From NCBI RefSeq assembly GCF_016598475.1, contig NZ_JAEMUX010000028.1:25850-89849 (forward strand): 64,000 nucleotides of DNA, in the 5' to 3' direction. Shown piece by piece: positions 57,761-64,000 of this stretch. Each line of letters starts with the position of its first letter. The first letter of the stretch is position 1. The stretch is from Streptomyces adelaidensis (GTDB taxonomy: Bacteria; Actinomycetota; Actinomycetes; Streptomycetales; Streptomycetaceae). The notes below the pieces were generated by a model, which was not told the origin of the DNA, did no database searches, and saw nothing but the letters and a program-made list of their open reading frames with translations. Made by a program: the position numbers and the translations under genes.

Positions 57761-58738
57761 GTGTCGATCACTTCTCCTCACCTCGGCAGCCCGTCCACCG
57801 AATGGACCGACGCGCGGCTGCTGTACGCGCTGGAGGAAGTCGTCGAGAAGGAACTCAACCGGCATCTCAAGGTCACCAAGGACTGGATGCCGCACGAGTA
57901 CGTGCCGTGGAGCGACGGCCGTAACTTCCCCGGCTACTTCGAGGACGGCGAAGCCTGGGAGAAGGGGCAGTCGAAGGTCACCGAGATCGGCCGGATCGCC
58001 CTCGTGGTGAACCTGCTGACCGAGGACAACCTGCCCAGCTACCACCACGAGATCGCCAGCCTCTTCGGCCGTGACGGCGCCTGGGGCACCTGGGTGCACC
58101 GCTGGACCGCCGAGGAGGGCCGGCACGGCATCGTGATGCGCGACTACCTGCTCGCCTCGCGCGCGGTGGACCCGGACAAGCTCGAACAGTTCCGTATGTC
58201 CCACATGAGCGAGGGCTTCGAGTCGGACAACCGGCACTCGATGCTCCACACGGTCGCGTACGTCGCCTTCCAGGAGCTCGCCACCCGCGTCTCGCACCGC
58301 AACACCGGCCACCAGTCCGGCGACCCGGTCTGCGACCGCATGCTCGCCCGCATCGCGACGGACGAGAACCTGCACATGGTCTTCTACCGGAACCTGCTCA
58401 AGGCGGCCTTCGACCTGGCCCCCGACCTGACGATGCAGTCCGTCCGCGACGTCGTCGTCGACTTCCGCATGCCCGGCCACGGCATGCCCGGCTTCGAGCG
58501 CGCCGCCGCGCAGATGGCCATCGGCGAGGTCTACAACATGCGCATCCACCACGACGACGTCCTCCAGCCCGTCATCCGCTTCCTCAAGATCATGGAGATC
58601 GACGGCCTCGGCCCCGAGGGTCTGCGCGCGCAGGAAGAGCTCGGCCTCTACATGGGCGGCCTCGACTCGGAGGCCCGCAAGTTCGACGAGAAGCTCGCGG
58701 CCCGCAAGGCGCGGATGGCGGCGCGAGGGAAGGCGTAG
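57761..58738 (+). CDS. Acyl-ACP desaturase (stearoyl-ACP desaturase family)
   Basis: A 325-residue soluble di-iron desaturase. Iron ligands are expected in TEDNLPSYHHE (near residues 87-97), WTAEEGRHG (EExxH, near 115-123) and TDENLHMVFY (DExxH-type, near 205). It inserts a cis double bond into acyl-ACP, adjusting membrane fluidity. GTG 57761 has GGAG 6-7 bases upstream; upstream in-frame codons run through the regulatory region. A C-terminal basic tail (KLAARKARMAARGKA) is typical. A large inverted repeat terminates it. Confidence 0.93.
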   Translation: MSITSPHLGSPSTEWTDARLLYALEEVVEKELNRHLKVTKDWMPHEYVPWSDGRNFPGYFEDGEAWEKGQSKVTEIGRIALVVNLLTEDNLPSYHHEIASLFGRDGAWGTWVHRWTAEEGRHGIVMRDYLLASRAVDPDKLEQFRMSHMSEGFESDNRHSMLHTVAYVAFQELATRVSHRNTGHQSGDPVCDRMLARIATDENLHMVFYRNLLKAAFDLAPDLTMQSVRDVVVDFRMPGHGMPGFERAAAQMAIGEVYNMRIHHDDVLQPVIRFLKIMEIDGLGPEGLRAQEELGLYMGGLDSEARKFDEKLAARKARMAARGKA

Positions 58739-58758
58739 TCCGGGGCGGGTTGTCCGCC

Positions 58759-58870
58759 GCGGGTAGGTGGGGGCTGGTCGCGCGGTCCGCGCGCCCCTGA
58801 AAAACCGGGGCGCGCCCCGCGCTTTTGACGAGCGCGGGGAACTGCGCGAGGCCCCCACCTCCCGCACCCG
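58759..58870. repeat. Inverted pair of the intergenic element, copy E
   Basis: GCGGGTAGGTGGGGGC (58759-58774) pairs with GCCCCCACCTCCCGC (58851-58865); a diverged core (GGTCGCGCGGTCCGCGCGC) faces the intact GCGCGGGGAACTGCGCGA. It lies between the convergent desaturase and WhiB-like genes and probably terminates both. Confidence 0.85.
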
Positions 58871-58886
58871 CCGAACTCTCGGTCGG

Positions 58887-59207
58887 TCAGCCCTCTTCCG
58901 TACCGCGGAGGCGAAGTCTCTCCTTCTCGGAGAGCCCGCCCCAGACGCCGAACCGCTCGTCGTTGGCCAGGGCGTAGTCGAGGCAGGCGGACCGCATCTC
59001 GCACATGCCGCAGATGCGCTTCGCCTCGCGTACCGAGCTGCCGGGGTCGGGAAAGAAGAAGTCGGCCCCCGTCTGCGCGCACAGCGCCCGATCCTGCCAG
59101 GCGCTGTCGAGCGGGGTGATCGTGTCGTTGAGCATGCACAGGATCGTGCCGCGCGGCGAAAAACGTTCGATCAACAGCACATCAACGTGCCGCACCGGAC
59201 CCCCCAT
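58887..59207 (-). CDS. wblJ: WhiB-like iron-sulfur regulator
   Basis: A 106-residue Wbl protein if started at ATG 59207. Four cluster cysteines, Cys43 (RALCAQ), Cys66 and Cys69 (RICGMC) and Cys75 (RSACLDYA), form the C-Xn-C-x2-C-x5-C pattern for a [4Fe-4S] cluster, followed by the GVWGG turn (87-91) and a basic tail EKERLRLR that contacts DNA. The start is uncertain: a GTG four codons later and ATG at residue 25 are possible. The symbol wblJ (SCO6715) is from remembered gene order. Confidence 0.85.
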   Translation of the reverse strand: MGGPVRHVDVLLIERFSPRGTILCMLNDTITPLDSAWQDRALCAQTGADFFFPDPGSSVREAKRICGMCEMRSACLDYALANDERFGVWGGLSEKERLRLRGTEEG

Positions 59208-59309
59208 GTTCCCCTCGGCCGACGGGACAACGCACGGCGGCGCGCGGGGCGAACGCACACGTGCACGATTTTTCTGATCACTCCGCGTGACCGGGACGCC
59301 CCCTTCGGC

Positions 59310-59375
59310 CCCCAAGGGGCGAAGCCCCGTCAGGGGCGCGTGGAACCGCGCGACCAGCAAAAACGAACCCGCGCC
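59310..59375. repeat. Diverged intergenic element, copy F
   Basis: AAGGGGCGAAGCCCCGTCAG then GGGGCGCGTGGAACCGCGCG and ACCAGCAAAAACGAACCCGC: the GGGGC-GAA-GCCCC hairpin, GGAAC core and ACCCGC tail match the other copies, though mutated. Unlike the others it lies between divergent genes (WhiB-like and VOC). Confidence 0.65.
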
Positions 59376-59490
59376 CGGCAAAACGCGCCCCACCATCCCC
59401 TCACGGCTGCCCCTTCCCGGCGGCGCACGGTGCCAGACTCGGCGGTAGTACCGACAACGGGCCCTCGAACCCCCTCGGAGGAGGGCAGAG

Positions 59491-60282
59491 ATGCTCACCA
59501 CCCGCTATGTCACCGGCGCCCCGAACTGGATCGACCTCGGCACCCCCGACCTCGAAGGCGCCGTCTCCTTCTACCACCACCTCTTCGGCTGGCGGTTCCG
59601 GTCGGCAGGCCCCGAGATGGGCGGCTACGGCTTCTTCCAGCTCGACGGCGACACCGCCGCGGCCGGCATGCAGAACCCACCCGAGCAGGGCCCGCCGTCC
59701 TGGAACGTCTACTTCCGGACACCGGACGCCGACGCCACGGCCGAGGCGGTCGAGCAGGCCCACGGTTCGGTGCTGATGCGGCCCATGGACGTGGCGGAGG
59801 AGGGCCGTATGGCCATCCTCGCCGACCGGTCGAGCGTGCCCTTCGGTATCTGGCAGCCCCGCCACACCACGGGCCTCGACGTCGTCATGAACCCCGGTTC
59901 GCTGTGCTGGCTGGAGCTGTACACGACTGATCTGCCCGCGGCCGCCGGCTTCTTCAACTCCGTGTTCGGCTGGGAGACCTCCGCGATCGACATCGCCGGC
60001 GGCAGCTACACCTGTGTGAACCCGGCGGGAACCGAACCGAAGGCCATGTTCGCCGGCATCGTCCCGCTCGACGAGGACCCGGGCGAGGCGGGCTCGGGGC
60101 CGTACTGGCTACCGTACTTCGAGGTCACGGACACGGACGCCGCGGTGAGCCGGGCGCAGGAGCGCGGCGGCAGTGTCCGCGTGCCCGCGACGGACCTGGC
60201 GGGCGTGGGGCGTTTCGCCAAGCTCGCCGATCCGTACGGGGCGCGGTTCGCGGTGATCAAGAGCGAGTCGCCGCAGGGCTGA
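59491..60282 (+). CDS. Two-domain VOC (glyoxalase/bleomycin resistance-like) protein
   Basis: A 263-residue protein with two vicinal oxygen chelate domains: residues 10-125 (NWIDLGTPDLEGAVSFYHHL to PFGIWQPR) and 140-258 (LCWLELYTTDLPAAAGFFNS to RFAVIKSES). Similar two-domain proteins are described as hydroxylases or glyoxalase-like, but the metal ligands are not obvious. ATG 59491 follows GGAGGAGG by 6 bases. Monocistronic; function unknown. Confidence 0.85.
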   Translation: MLTTRYVTGAPNWIDLGTPDLEGAVSFYHHLFGWRFRSAGPEMGGYGFFQLDGDTAAAGMQNPPEQGPPSWNVYFRTPDADATAEAVEQAHGSVLMRPMDVAEEGRMAILADRSSVPFGIWQPRHTTGLDVVMNPGSLCWLELYTTDLPAAAGFFNSVFGWETSAIDIAGGSYTCVNPAGTEPKAMFAGIVPLDEDPGEAGSGPYWLPYFEVTDTDAAVSRAQERGGSVRVPATDLAGVGRFAKLADPYGARFAVIKSESPQG

Positions 60283-60347
60283 GGGCGCGGCTCGCTACAG
60301 TTCGGCCCACGCATGCCCGTCGTCACGTCATGAACGCCGAACATTGG

Positions 60348-60361
60348 TGAGAGCGCTCTCA
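60348..60361. promoter_or_regulatory. LacI-type operator before the GH64 gene
   Basis: TGAGAGCGCTCTCA is a perfect 14-bp palindrome with the central CG typical of LacI/GalR regulators (GAGAGCGCTCTC is the Streptomyces CelR/BglR-type site). It lies 104 bases upstream of the GH64 start. A LacI gene follows the GH64 gene on the opposite strand. Confidence 0.82.
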
Positions 60362-60465
60362 GTCATAAGTCTTGACGCCTCAACTCCCCCTGGGAACAGT
60401 GGGGGCACCACAGCAGGGGCCCTGTCCGCTGCGCCTCCGCTCCCCCACGTCCCAGGAGGCCCACC

Positions 60466-61686
60466 GTGATTTCCCGCCGTATGTTCCTCGCCGGAACCAC
60501 CGCCGTCGCAGGCGCCCCGGTCATCGGGAGCGCCCTCGGCACGCCGGCACGGGCCGCCGCGCCCGCCACCTGCCAACTCGCCCTGCACAACGCATCGTTG
60601 CCGGGCACGGTCCGGGCGTACGTCACCGGGCACGAGCAGTCGAGCGGTGCCTGGGTGCTGTTGCGGGCGGACGGCGGCGTCTACCGGCCGACGTCGCCCT
60701 CGGCGCCGCAGACGCCGCTGCCGGTCGACTGCGCGATCCCGCTCGGCGCGGCGGGTTCGGCGCCCACCATGTTGACGCTGCCTCAGATGTTCGGCGCACG
60801 CGTCTACTTCGTGCGCGACAGCACCCTGGACTTCTTCCTCAACCCGGGCCCGGCGCTGGTCGAGCCCGCCTTCGCCACGCCCGCCGACGCCAACTACGGC
60901 AAGACATGGTCGTTCTGCGAGTTCACCTTCAACCCCACTCAGCTGTTCGCCAACATCAGCTACGTCGACCTGGTGACGGCCCTGCCGATCGGGCTGACCC
61001 TGGAGGGCGACGCCACACACACCGTCGCCCCGCCGCCCGACGGCGCGGTGGACCGGATCGCCGCGGATCTGGTGGCGCAGACGGAGCGGGACGGCCAGCC
61101 CTGGGACCAGCTCGTCATCCGGGGCGGCGACGGCAAGGTGCGGCGGGTCATCTCGCCGCAGAACCTGATGGCGCCGCACTTCGGCCAACCGGAGCGGATG
61201 CCGTTCCGCGCCTACTGGGACTCCTACATCGACCAGGTGTGGGAGAAGTACCGGGGGACGGACCTGCGGATCGACCTCCAGGGCGGCCGGGGCGTCCTCG
61301 CCGGCCGGGTCGACGGCGACACACTCACCTTCACCGGCGGCCACGCCTTCCCCAGGCCGACCTCGAAGGACATCTTCACCTGCGACCACGGCCCGTTCGC
61401 CAACAACCCCGGCGACCCCGACGACAAGAAGGCCCTCCTCGCCCGGCTGGCCGCCGGCTTCAACCGCTCACTCATGCTCACCCACCCCGCACAGCCGAAC
61501 GGCGCGACGGCGGCCGACTACTACCGGGGCACCGTGACCAACCACTGGTCACGTGTGGTGCACGCCAACTCGCCCATCGGGTACGCCTTCCCCTACGACG
61601 ACGTACGCCCCGACGGGCAGCCGGACGTGTCGGGCTCGGCGCACGACGGCAATCCGCGCCGGTTCACGGTGACGGTGGGCGCGTAG
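60466..61686 (+). CDS. Secreted GH64 beta-1,3-glucanase
   Basis: A 406-residue protein. The N-terminus MISRRMFLAGTTAVAG is a Tat signal (twin Arg at 4-5), with cleavage expected after the ARA-AA region near residue 30. The mature part has GH64 features: beta-barrel opening CQLALHNASLPGTVRAYVTG, TWSFCEFTFNPTQLFANISY with YVDLVTALPIGL, and the lower domain TGGHAFPRPTSKDIFTCDHG. GH64 enzymes cut long beta-1,3-glucan (laminarin) to pentaoligosaccharides. GTG 60466 follows CAGGAGG. Control by the LacI protein downstream is indicated by the operator. Confidence 0.93.
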   Translation: MISRRMFLAGTTAVAGAPVIGSALGTPARAAAPATCQLALHNASLPGTVRAYVTGHEQSSGAWVLLRADGGVYRPTSPSAPQTPLPVDCAIPLGAAGSAPTMLTLPQMFGARVYFVRDSTLDFFLNPGPALVEPAFATPADANYGKTWSFCEFTFNPTQLFANISYVDLVTALPIGLTLEGDATHTVAPPPDGAVDRIAADLVAQTERDGQPWDQLVIRGGDGKVRRVISPQNLMAPHFGQPERMPFRAYWDSYIDQVWEKYRGTDLRIDLQGGRGVLAGRVDGDTLTFTGGHAFPRPTSKDIFTCDHGPFANNPGDPDDKKALLARLAAGFNRSLMLTHPAQPNGATAADYYRGTVTNHWSRVVHANSPIGYAFPYDDVRPDGQPDVSGSAHDGNPRRFTVTVGA

Positions 61687-61705
61687 GCCCCGTCGGCCGG
61701 TGCGG

Positions 61706-62785
61706 TCACGCGGAGGCGCGTCGTACCAGTGTGGTCGGCAGGACGACACTGGACGGCGCGCCACCCACGCCACCCCGCTCGTGCTCGCGGTCGCGGTCGC
61801 GGTCGCCGCCCGGACCGCGTCGTTCGAGGCCACGGAGCAGCAGCCGGGCCATCAACCGTCCCATCTCCTCTATGTCCTGACGGACCGTCGTCAACGAGGG
61901 ATCGGACTGCTCGGCCACCGGCAGCATGTCGTCGAACCCGACGACGGCGACGTCCTCGGGCACCCGCCGTCCCCGCTCCCGCAGCACGCGCAGCGCACCG
62001 GCAGCCGAAACGTCGTTCGCGGCGAACACCGCGTCCAGTTCCGGGCAGCGGTCGAGGAGTTCACGCATGGCGCGCTCCCCGCCCGCCGGGGTGAAGTCGC
62101 CCTCCACGATCAGCCGGGGGTCGGCGTCCACCATGACGTCCCGGAAACCGTCGAGCCGGTCCACGGCGGAGGTCTGGTCGAGAGGGCCGGTGATGTGGCC
62201 GATACGGGTGCGTCCGAGGCCGACGAGATGGCGTACGGCGTCCCGGGCGCCACCCCGGTTGTCGCTGTCCACGTACACGGTGGGCGTGTCGCCGCGTGTA
62301 CCGTCCGCCCAGCCCGGCCGGCCGCCGAACACGGTCGGCACCCCGGCGCCCTGGATCAGCCCCGGCAGCGGGTCTTCCAGGTGCAGCGAGAAGACGAGCG
62401 CCCCGTCGACGTGCCCGCCCGCGAGGTAGCGTCCCACCCGCGCGTAGTCCTCGCGCCCCTCGGTGAGGAGCAGCACGAGCTGTGAGTCGTGTGCGGTCAA
62501 CTCTTTGCTGATGCCTCGGAGTTGAAGGGCGAAGAAGGGATCCGCGAAGACTTTCGTCTCCGGCTCGGCGATCACCACGGCCACGGCGTCGTGCCGTCGC
62601 GTGACCAGGCTTCGGGCGGCCTGGTTCGGCACGTACCCCAGTTCCTCGACCGCCCTGCGCACCCGTTCCACCAGCGGCTCCCGGACCCCCTCGCCGCCGT
62701 TGACCACCCGCGACACCGTCGCCCGGGACACCCCGGCCCGCGCGGCCACCGCCTCCAGCGTGGGACGCGACGCTGTCTCGGTCAC
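61706..62785 (-). CDS. LacI family transcriptional regulator
   Basis: A 359-residue repressor. The helix-turn-helix TLEAVAARAGVSRATVSRVV lies at residues 9-28, and the hinge helix is YVPNQAARSLV. The periplasmic-binding-like domain has FDDMLPVAEQSDPSLTTVRQ near the C-terminus. A charged insertion GGDRDRDREHERGG, encoded by a CGGTCG-type repeat, lies in the last 30 residues. It is convergent with the GH64 gene (19 bases apart). The ligand is probably a beta-glucan oligosaccharide. A mutated operator copy at 62841 suggests autoregulation. GTG 62785 has GGAGAG upstream. Confidence 0.93.
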   Translation of the reverse strand: MTETASRPTLEAVAARAGVSRATVSRVVNGGEGVREPLVERVRRAVEELGYVPNQAARSLVTRRHDAVAVVIAEPETKVFADPFFALQLRGISKELTAHDSQLVLLLTEGREDYARVGRYLAGGHVDGALVFSLHLEDPLPGLIQGAGVPTVFGGRPGWADGTRGDTPTVYVDSDNRGGARDAVRHLVGLGRTRIGHITGPLDQTSAVDRLDGFRDVMVDADPRLIVEGDFTPAGGERAMRELLDRCPELDAVFAANDVSAAGALRVLRERGRRVPEDVAVVGFDDMLPVAEQSDPSLTTVRQDIEEMGRLMARLLLRGLERRGPGGDRDRDREHERGGVGGAPSSVVLPTTLVRRASA

Positions 62786-62840
62786 TTCAGACTCTCCTCC
62801 GGGCCGGCTGCGCCCAGGATAGCTCTGCGGCCCTCCCGCT

Positions 62841-62854
62841 GAGAGCGCTCCCCG
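62841..62854. promoter_or_regulatory. Imperfect LacI-type operator upstream of the regulator gene
   Basis: TGAGAGCGCTCCCC matches the GH64 operator in the first 11 bases and has two changes at the 3' end. It is 56 bases upstream of the lacI-type GTG, so weak autoregulation is plausible. Confidence 0.65.
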
Positions 62855-62937
62855 ATCACCGGCCGGTGCCGCCGAAAACCACTTGCACAGGGCGTCGGAG
62901 GCCGTCGAGTATCACCGTATGACCATGAGAAAGGCCC

Positions 62938-63810
62938 ATGAGGGCTGAGCGCCTGACCCCGTACGCCCGCCTTCCGCGCGCGTACCACGACCTTCACCTC
63001 CTCCACAGCACGGTCGACGCCTTCGGCCATGCCCACTGGCTGCTGCGCGAGCCGCCGGAGCCCTCGGGGCCGTACGACGCCGTGGTCGTCACGGTCATGG
63101 CCGAGGACGGCGGCTCCCACGAGACTCACCTCAGCTCGGTGTCGAGCCGCCACCCCCGGGTCGACTCGCTCCCGGACGGCGGCTTCGTCGTCGCCGCGAC
63201 GCGTAGTCGCCGCGGGGACGAGCAGGTTCAGGTGTTCGACGTGCTGGGGCGCCCCTCGTGGACGTTCCGAGTCGGCGACGGAATCGAGCACCTGCTGACG
63301 GACGCATCCGGTGATCTGTGGGTGGGCTACTTCGACGAGGGCGTCTTCAGCGACCCGTTGAGCGCGCCGGGCGCCCGCCGGTGGAGCAGTAGGGGCGACC
63401 CCTTGTGGGAATACCGTCCGCCGTCCGACACCGACTGGATCGCGGAATGCTACGCCCTCAATGTGGACCGTGACGTGACCTGGGTGTACCCCTACGTCCA
63501 GTTCCCGCTGGTCGAGGTACGGGGCGACAGCCCGCTCCATGCGCGTACCACGCGGGTCGCAGGCGCGTCCGGCGTGGCCGTGCGCGGGGATCGTGTCGCG
63601 TTCCTCGGCGGCTACCGGGGCGATCGCGACCGGCTCACCCTGGCGTCCCTCGCCGATACCTCCGTCGACACCACCGAAAGGGCTCGGCTGACGCTCCCCG
63701 ACGGCACGCCGCTGCCCCCTCGACGCCGTGTCGTCTCCCGGGGCCCGAGGCTCTACTTCCGGCTGGAACCGGGCGTCGAGTGGTTCGTGTTCGAGATCGG
63801 AGAGTCGTAG
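62938..63810 (+). CDS. Hypothetical protein, propeller-like
   Basis: A 290-residue protein, not recognised. It has repeated short beta-strand words with Asp/Gly turns (DSLPDGGFVVAATRSR, FDVLGRPSWTFRVGDGI, TDASGDLWVGYFDEGVF), which suggests a small beta-propeller or WD-like fold; GDLWVGYFDEGVF resembles two-component-sensor-like propeller repeats. No signal peptide or membrane segment. ATG 62938 has GAGAAAGG just upstream. It lies alone between the LacI gene and a MerR-like operator. Confidence 0.75.
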   Translation: MRAERLTPYARLPRAYHDLHLLHSTVDAFGHAHWLLREPPEPSGPYDAVVVTVMAEDGGSHETHLSSVSSRHPRVDSLPDGGFVVAATRSRRGDEQVQVFDVLGRPSWTFRVGDGIEHLLTDASGDLWVGYFDEGVFSDPLSAPGARRWSSRGDPLWEYRPPSDTDWIAECYALNVDRDVTWVYPYVQFPLVEVRGDSPLHARTTRVAGASGVAVRGDRVAFLGGYRGDRDRLTLASLADTSVDTTERARLTLPDGTPLPPRRRVVSRGPRLYFRLEPGVEWFVFEIGES

Positions 63811-63849
63811 GAGGCGCAGGCCATGAGGCGGTCGGCCCGTCCATCGGTG

Positions 63850-63876
63850 TTGACCTTCAAGTCGGTCGAAGGTCAA
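63850..63876. promoter_or_regulatory. MerR-type operator/promoter at the right edge
   Basis: TTGACCTTC and GAAGGTCAA are perfect 9-bp arms separated by 9 bases. TTGACC would be the -35 and AAGGAT (63875-63880) a -10 at 19 bp spacing, the long spacer typical of MerR-controlled promoters. Transcription would start next to GTG 63887. Confidence 0.65.
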
Positions 63877-63886
63877 GGATGGAGGG

Positions 63887-64000
63887 GTGCCACATTCTGA
63901 GAGTGCGGAACGTGAGCTCTTGTCCGTTTCGTGGTTGAGGTTGGGGAAGGAGCGCTGGTCACGGAGTGAGGCTGGCCCTCAGGCGTCGGGACGGGTGAAC
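63887..64000 (+). CDS. Partial ORF running off the right edge
   Basis: GTG 63887 starts a frame of 38 codons (beginning VPHSESAERELLSVSWLRLG) that is open to the window end. It lies 10 bases after the MerR-type palindrome, so a leaderless start is possible. No family is recognisable from so little sequence. Confidence 0.35.
   Translation, partial: MPHSESAERELLSVSWLRLGKERWSRSEAGPQASGRVN

Noticed and set aside
61780..61810. CGGTCG hexanucleotide run near the end of the LacI gene
   Set aside because: Explained as a coding repeat for an Arg-Asp-rich insertion; no separate element.
1..64000. Search for transposases, integrases, tRNA genes and CRISPR arrays
   Set aside because: None was recognised; direct repeats found are short and not spaced like CRISPR.

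Overview
The window is chromosomal DNA from a Streptomyces. It has very high G+C, long spurious antisense frames, many GTG/TTG starts and ATGA/GTGA overlaps. It also carries SsgA-like and WhiB-like developmental regulators and the complete actinomycete hopanoid operon. From memory, gene order resembles the S. coelicolor SCO6771 to SCO6715 region, with local differences. I saw no tRNA, rRNA, insertion sequence, prophage or CRISPR array.

1-4.0 kb: the 5' part of a GH36 alpha-galactosidase runs off the left edge. Then come two 16-bp direct repeats carrying perfect DnaA-box sequences, a tyrosine phosphatase, a GNAT acetyltransferase, and a cupin-XRE regulator coupled to a 40-aa membrane protein behind twin palindromic operators.

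4.0-17.3 kb, minus strand: the hopanoid operon, tightly packed and often start-stop overlapped. The order is a 21-codon leader ORF, hpnC, hpnD, a 46-aa DUF6380-type ORF, hpnE, polyprenyl diphosphate synthase, shc, hpnG, hpnH, ispG, dxs and an hpnO-like aminotransferase. The operon supplies precursor (Dxs, IspG), makes FPP and squalene, cyclises it, attaches the adenosyl side chain (HpnH), trims it (HpnG) and aminates it.

17.3-24.4 kb, minus strand: a seven-gene block that looks like a pathway for an exported CDP-polyol-derived polymer or phospholipid. It encodes a CDP-alcohol phosphotransferase/DUF5941 protein with a probable CTG start, a LicC-like nucleotidyltransferase, a glycerol-1-phosphate-dehydrogenase-like enzyme, a second CDP-alcohol phosphotransferase with a changed active-site motif, a GT2 glycosyltransferase and a TagG/TagH-type ABC exporter. 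This is my best candidate for an undescribed system.

24.8-35.2 kb: galE, a CDF metal exporter, GNAT, idi, an RsbW-like ATPase, an enoyl-CoA hydratase-like protein, a DJ-1/PfpI protein beside a GlxA-type DJ-1-AraC regulator, an SCO6745-family protein, a small conserved LPFRALARLFGGAS protein, and tex.

35.3-49.6 kb: an ABC-F protein, an oxidoreductase-like protein, D-amino acid oxidase, a BCCT transporter, and a rearrangement scar where the 3' parts of an M14 carboxypeptidase gene and an M1 aminopeptidase gene meet back to back with both 5' ends lost. Next are an orphan ATP-synthase-b-like protein, a macrodomain protein, a probably leaderless MerR regulator, and a beta-oxidation operon (CaiB/racemase, thiolase, FadJ).

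49.7-64 kb: MmcQ/YjbR, a saccharopine-dehydrogenase-like reductase, endonuclease V, a small basic protein behind 12-bp iterons, a secreted Asp-box protein, ssgD-like, an ABC-F gene with a possible three-codon leader ORF, dimethylargininase, an acyl-ACP desaturase under a large palindrome, a WhiB-like protein, a double VOC protein, a Tat-exported GH64 glucanase with its LacI-type regulator and matching operator, a hypothetical protein, and a MerR-type operator at the right edge.

A GC-rich intergenic element with the core GCGCAGTTCCCCGCGCCCCT recurs six times, five of them between convergent genes.
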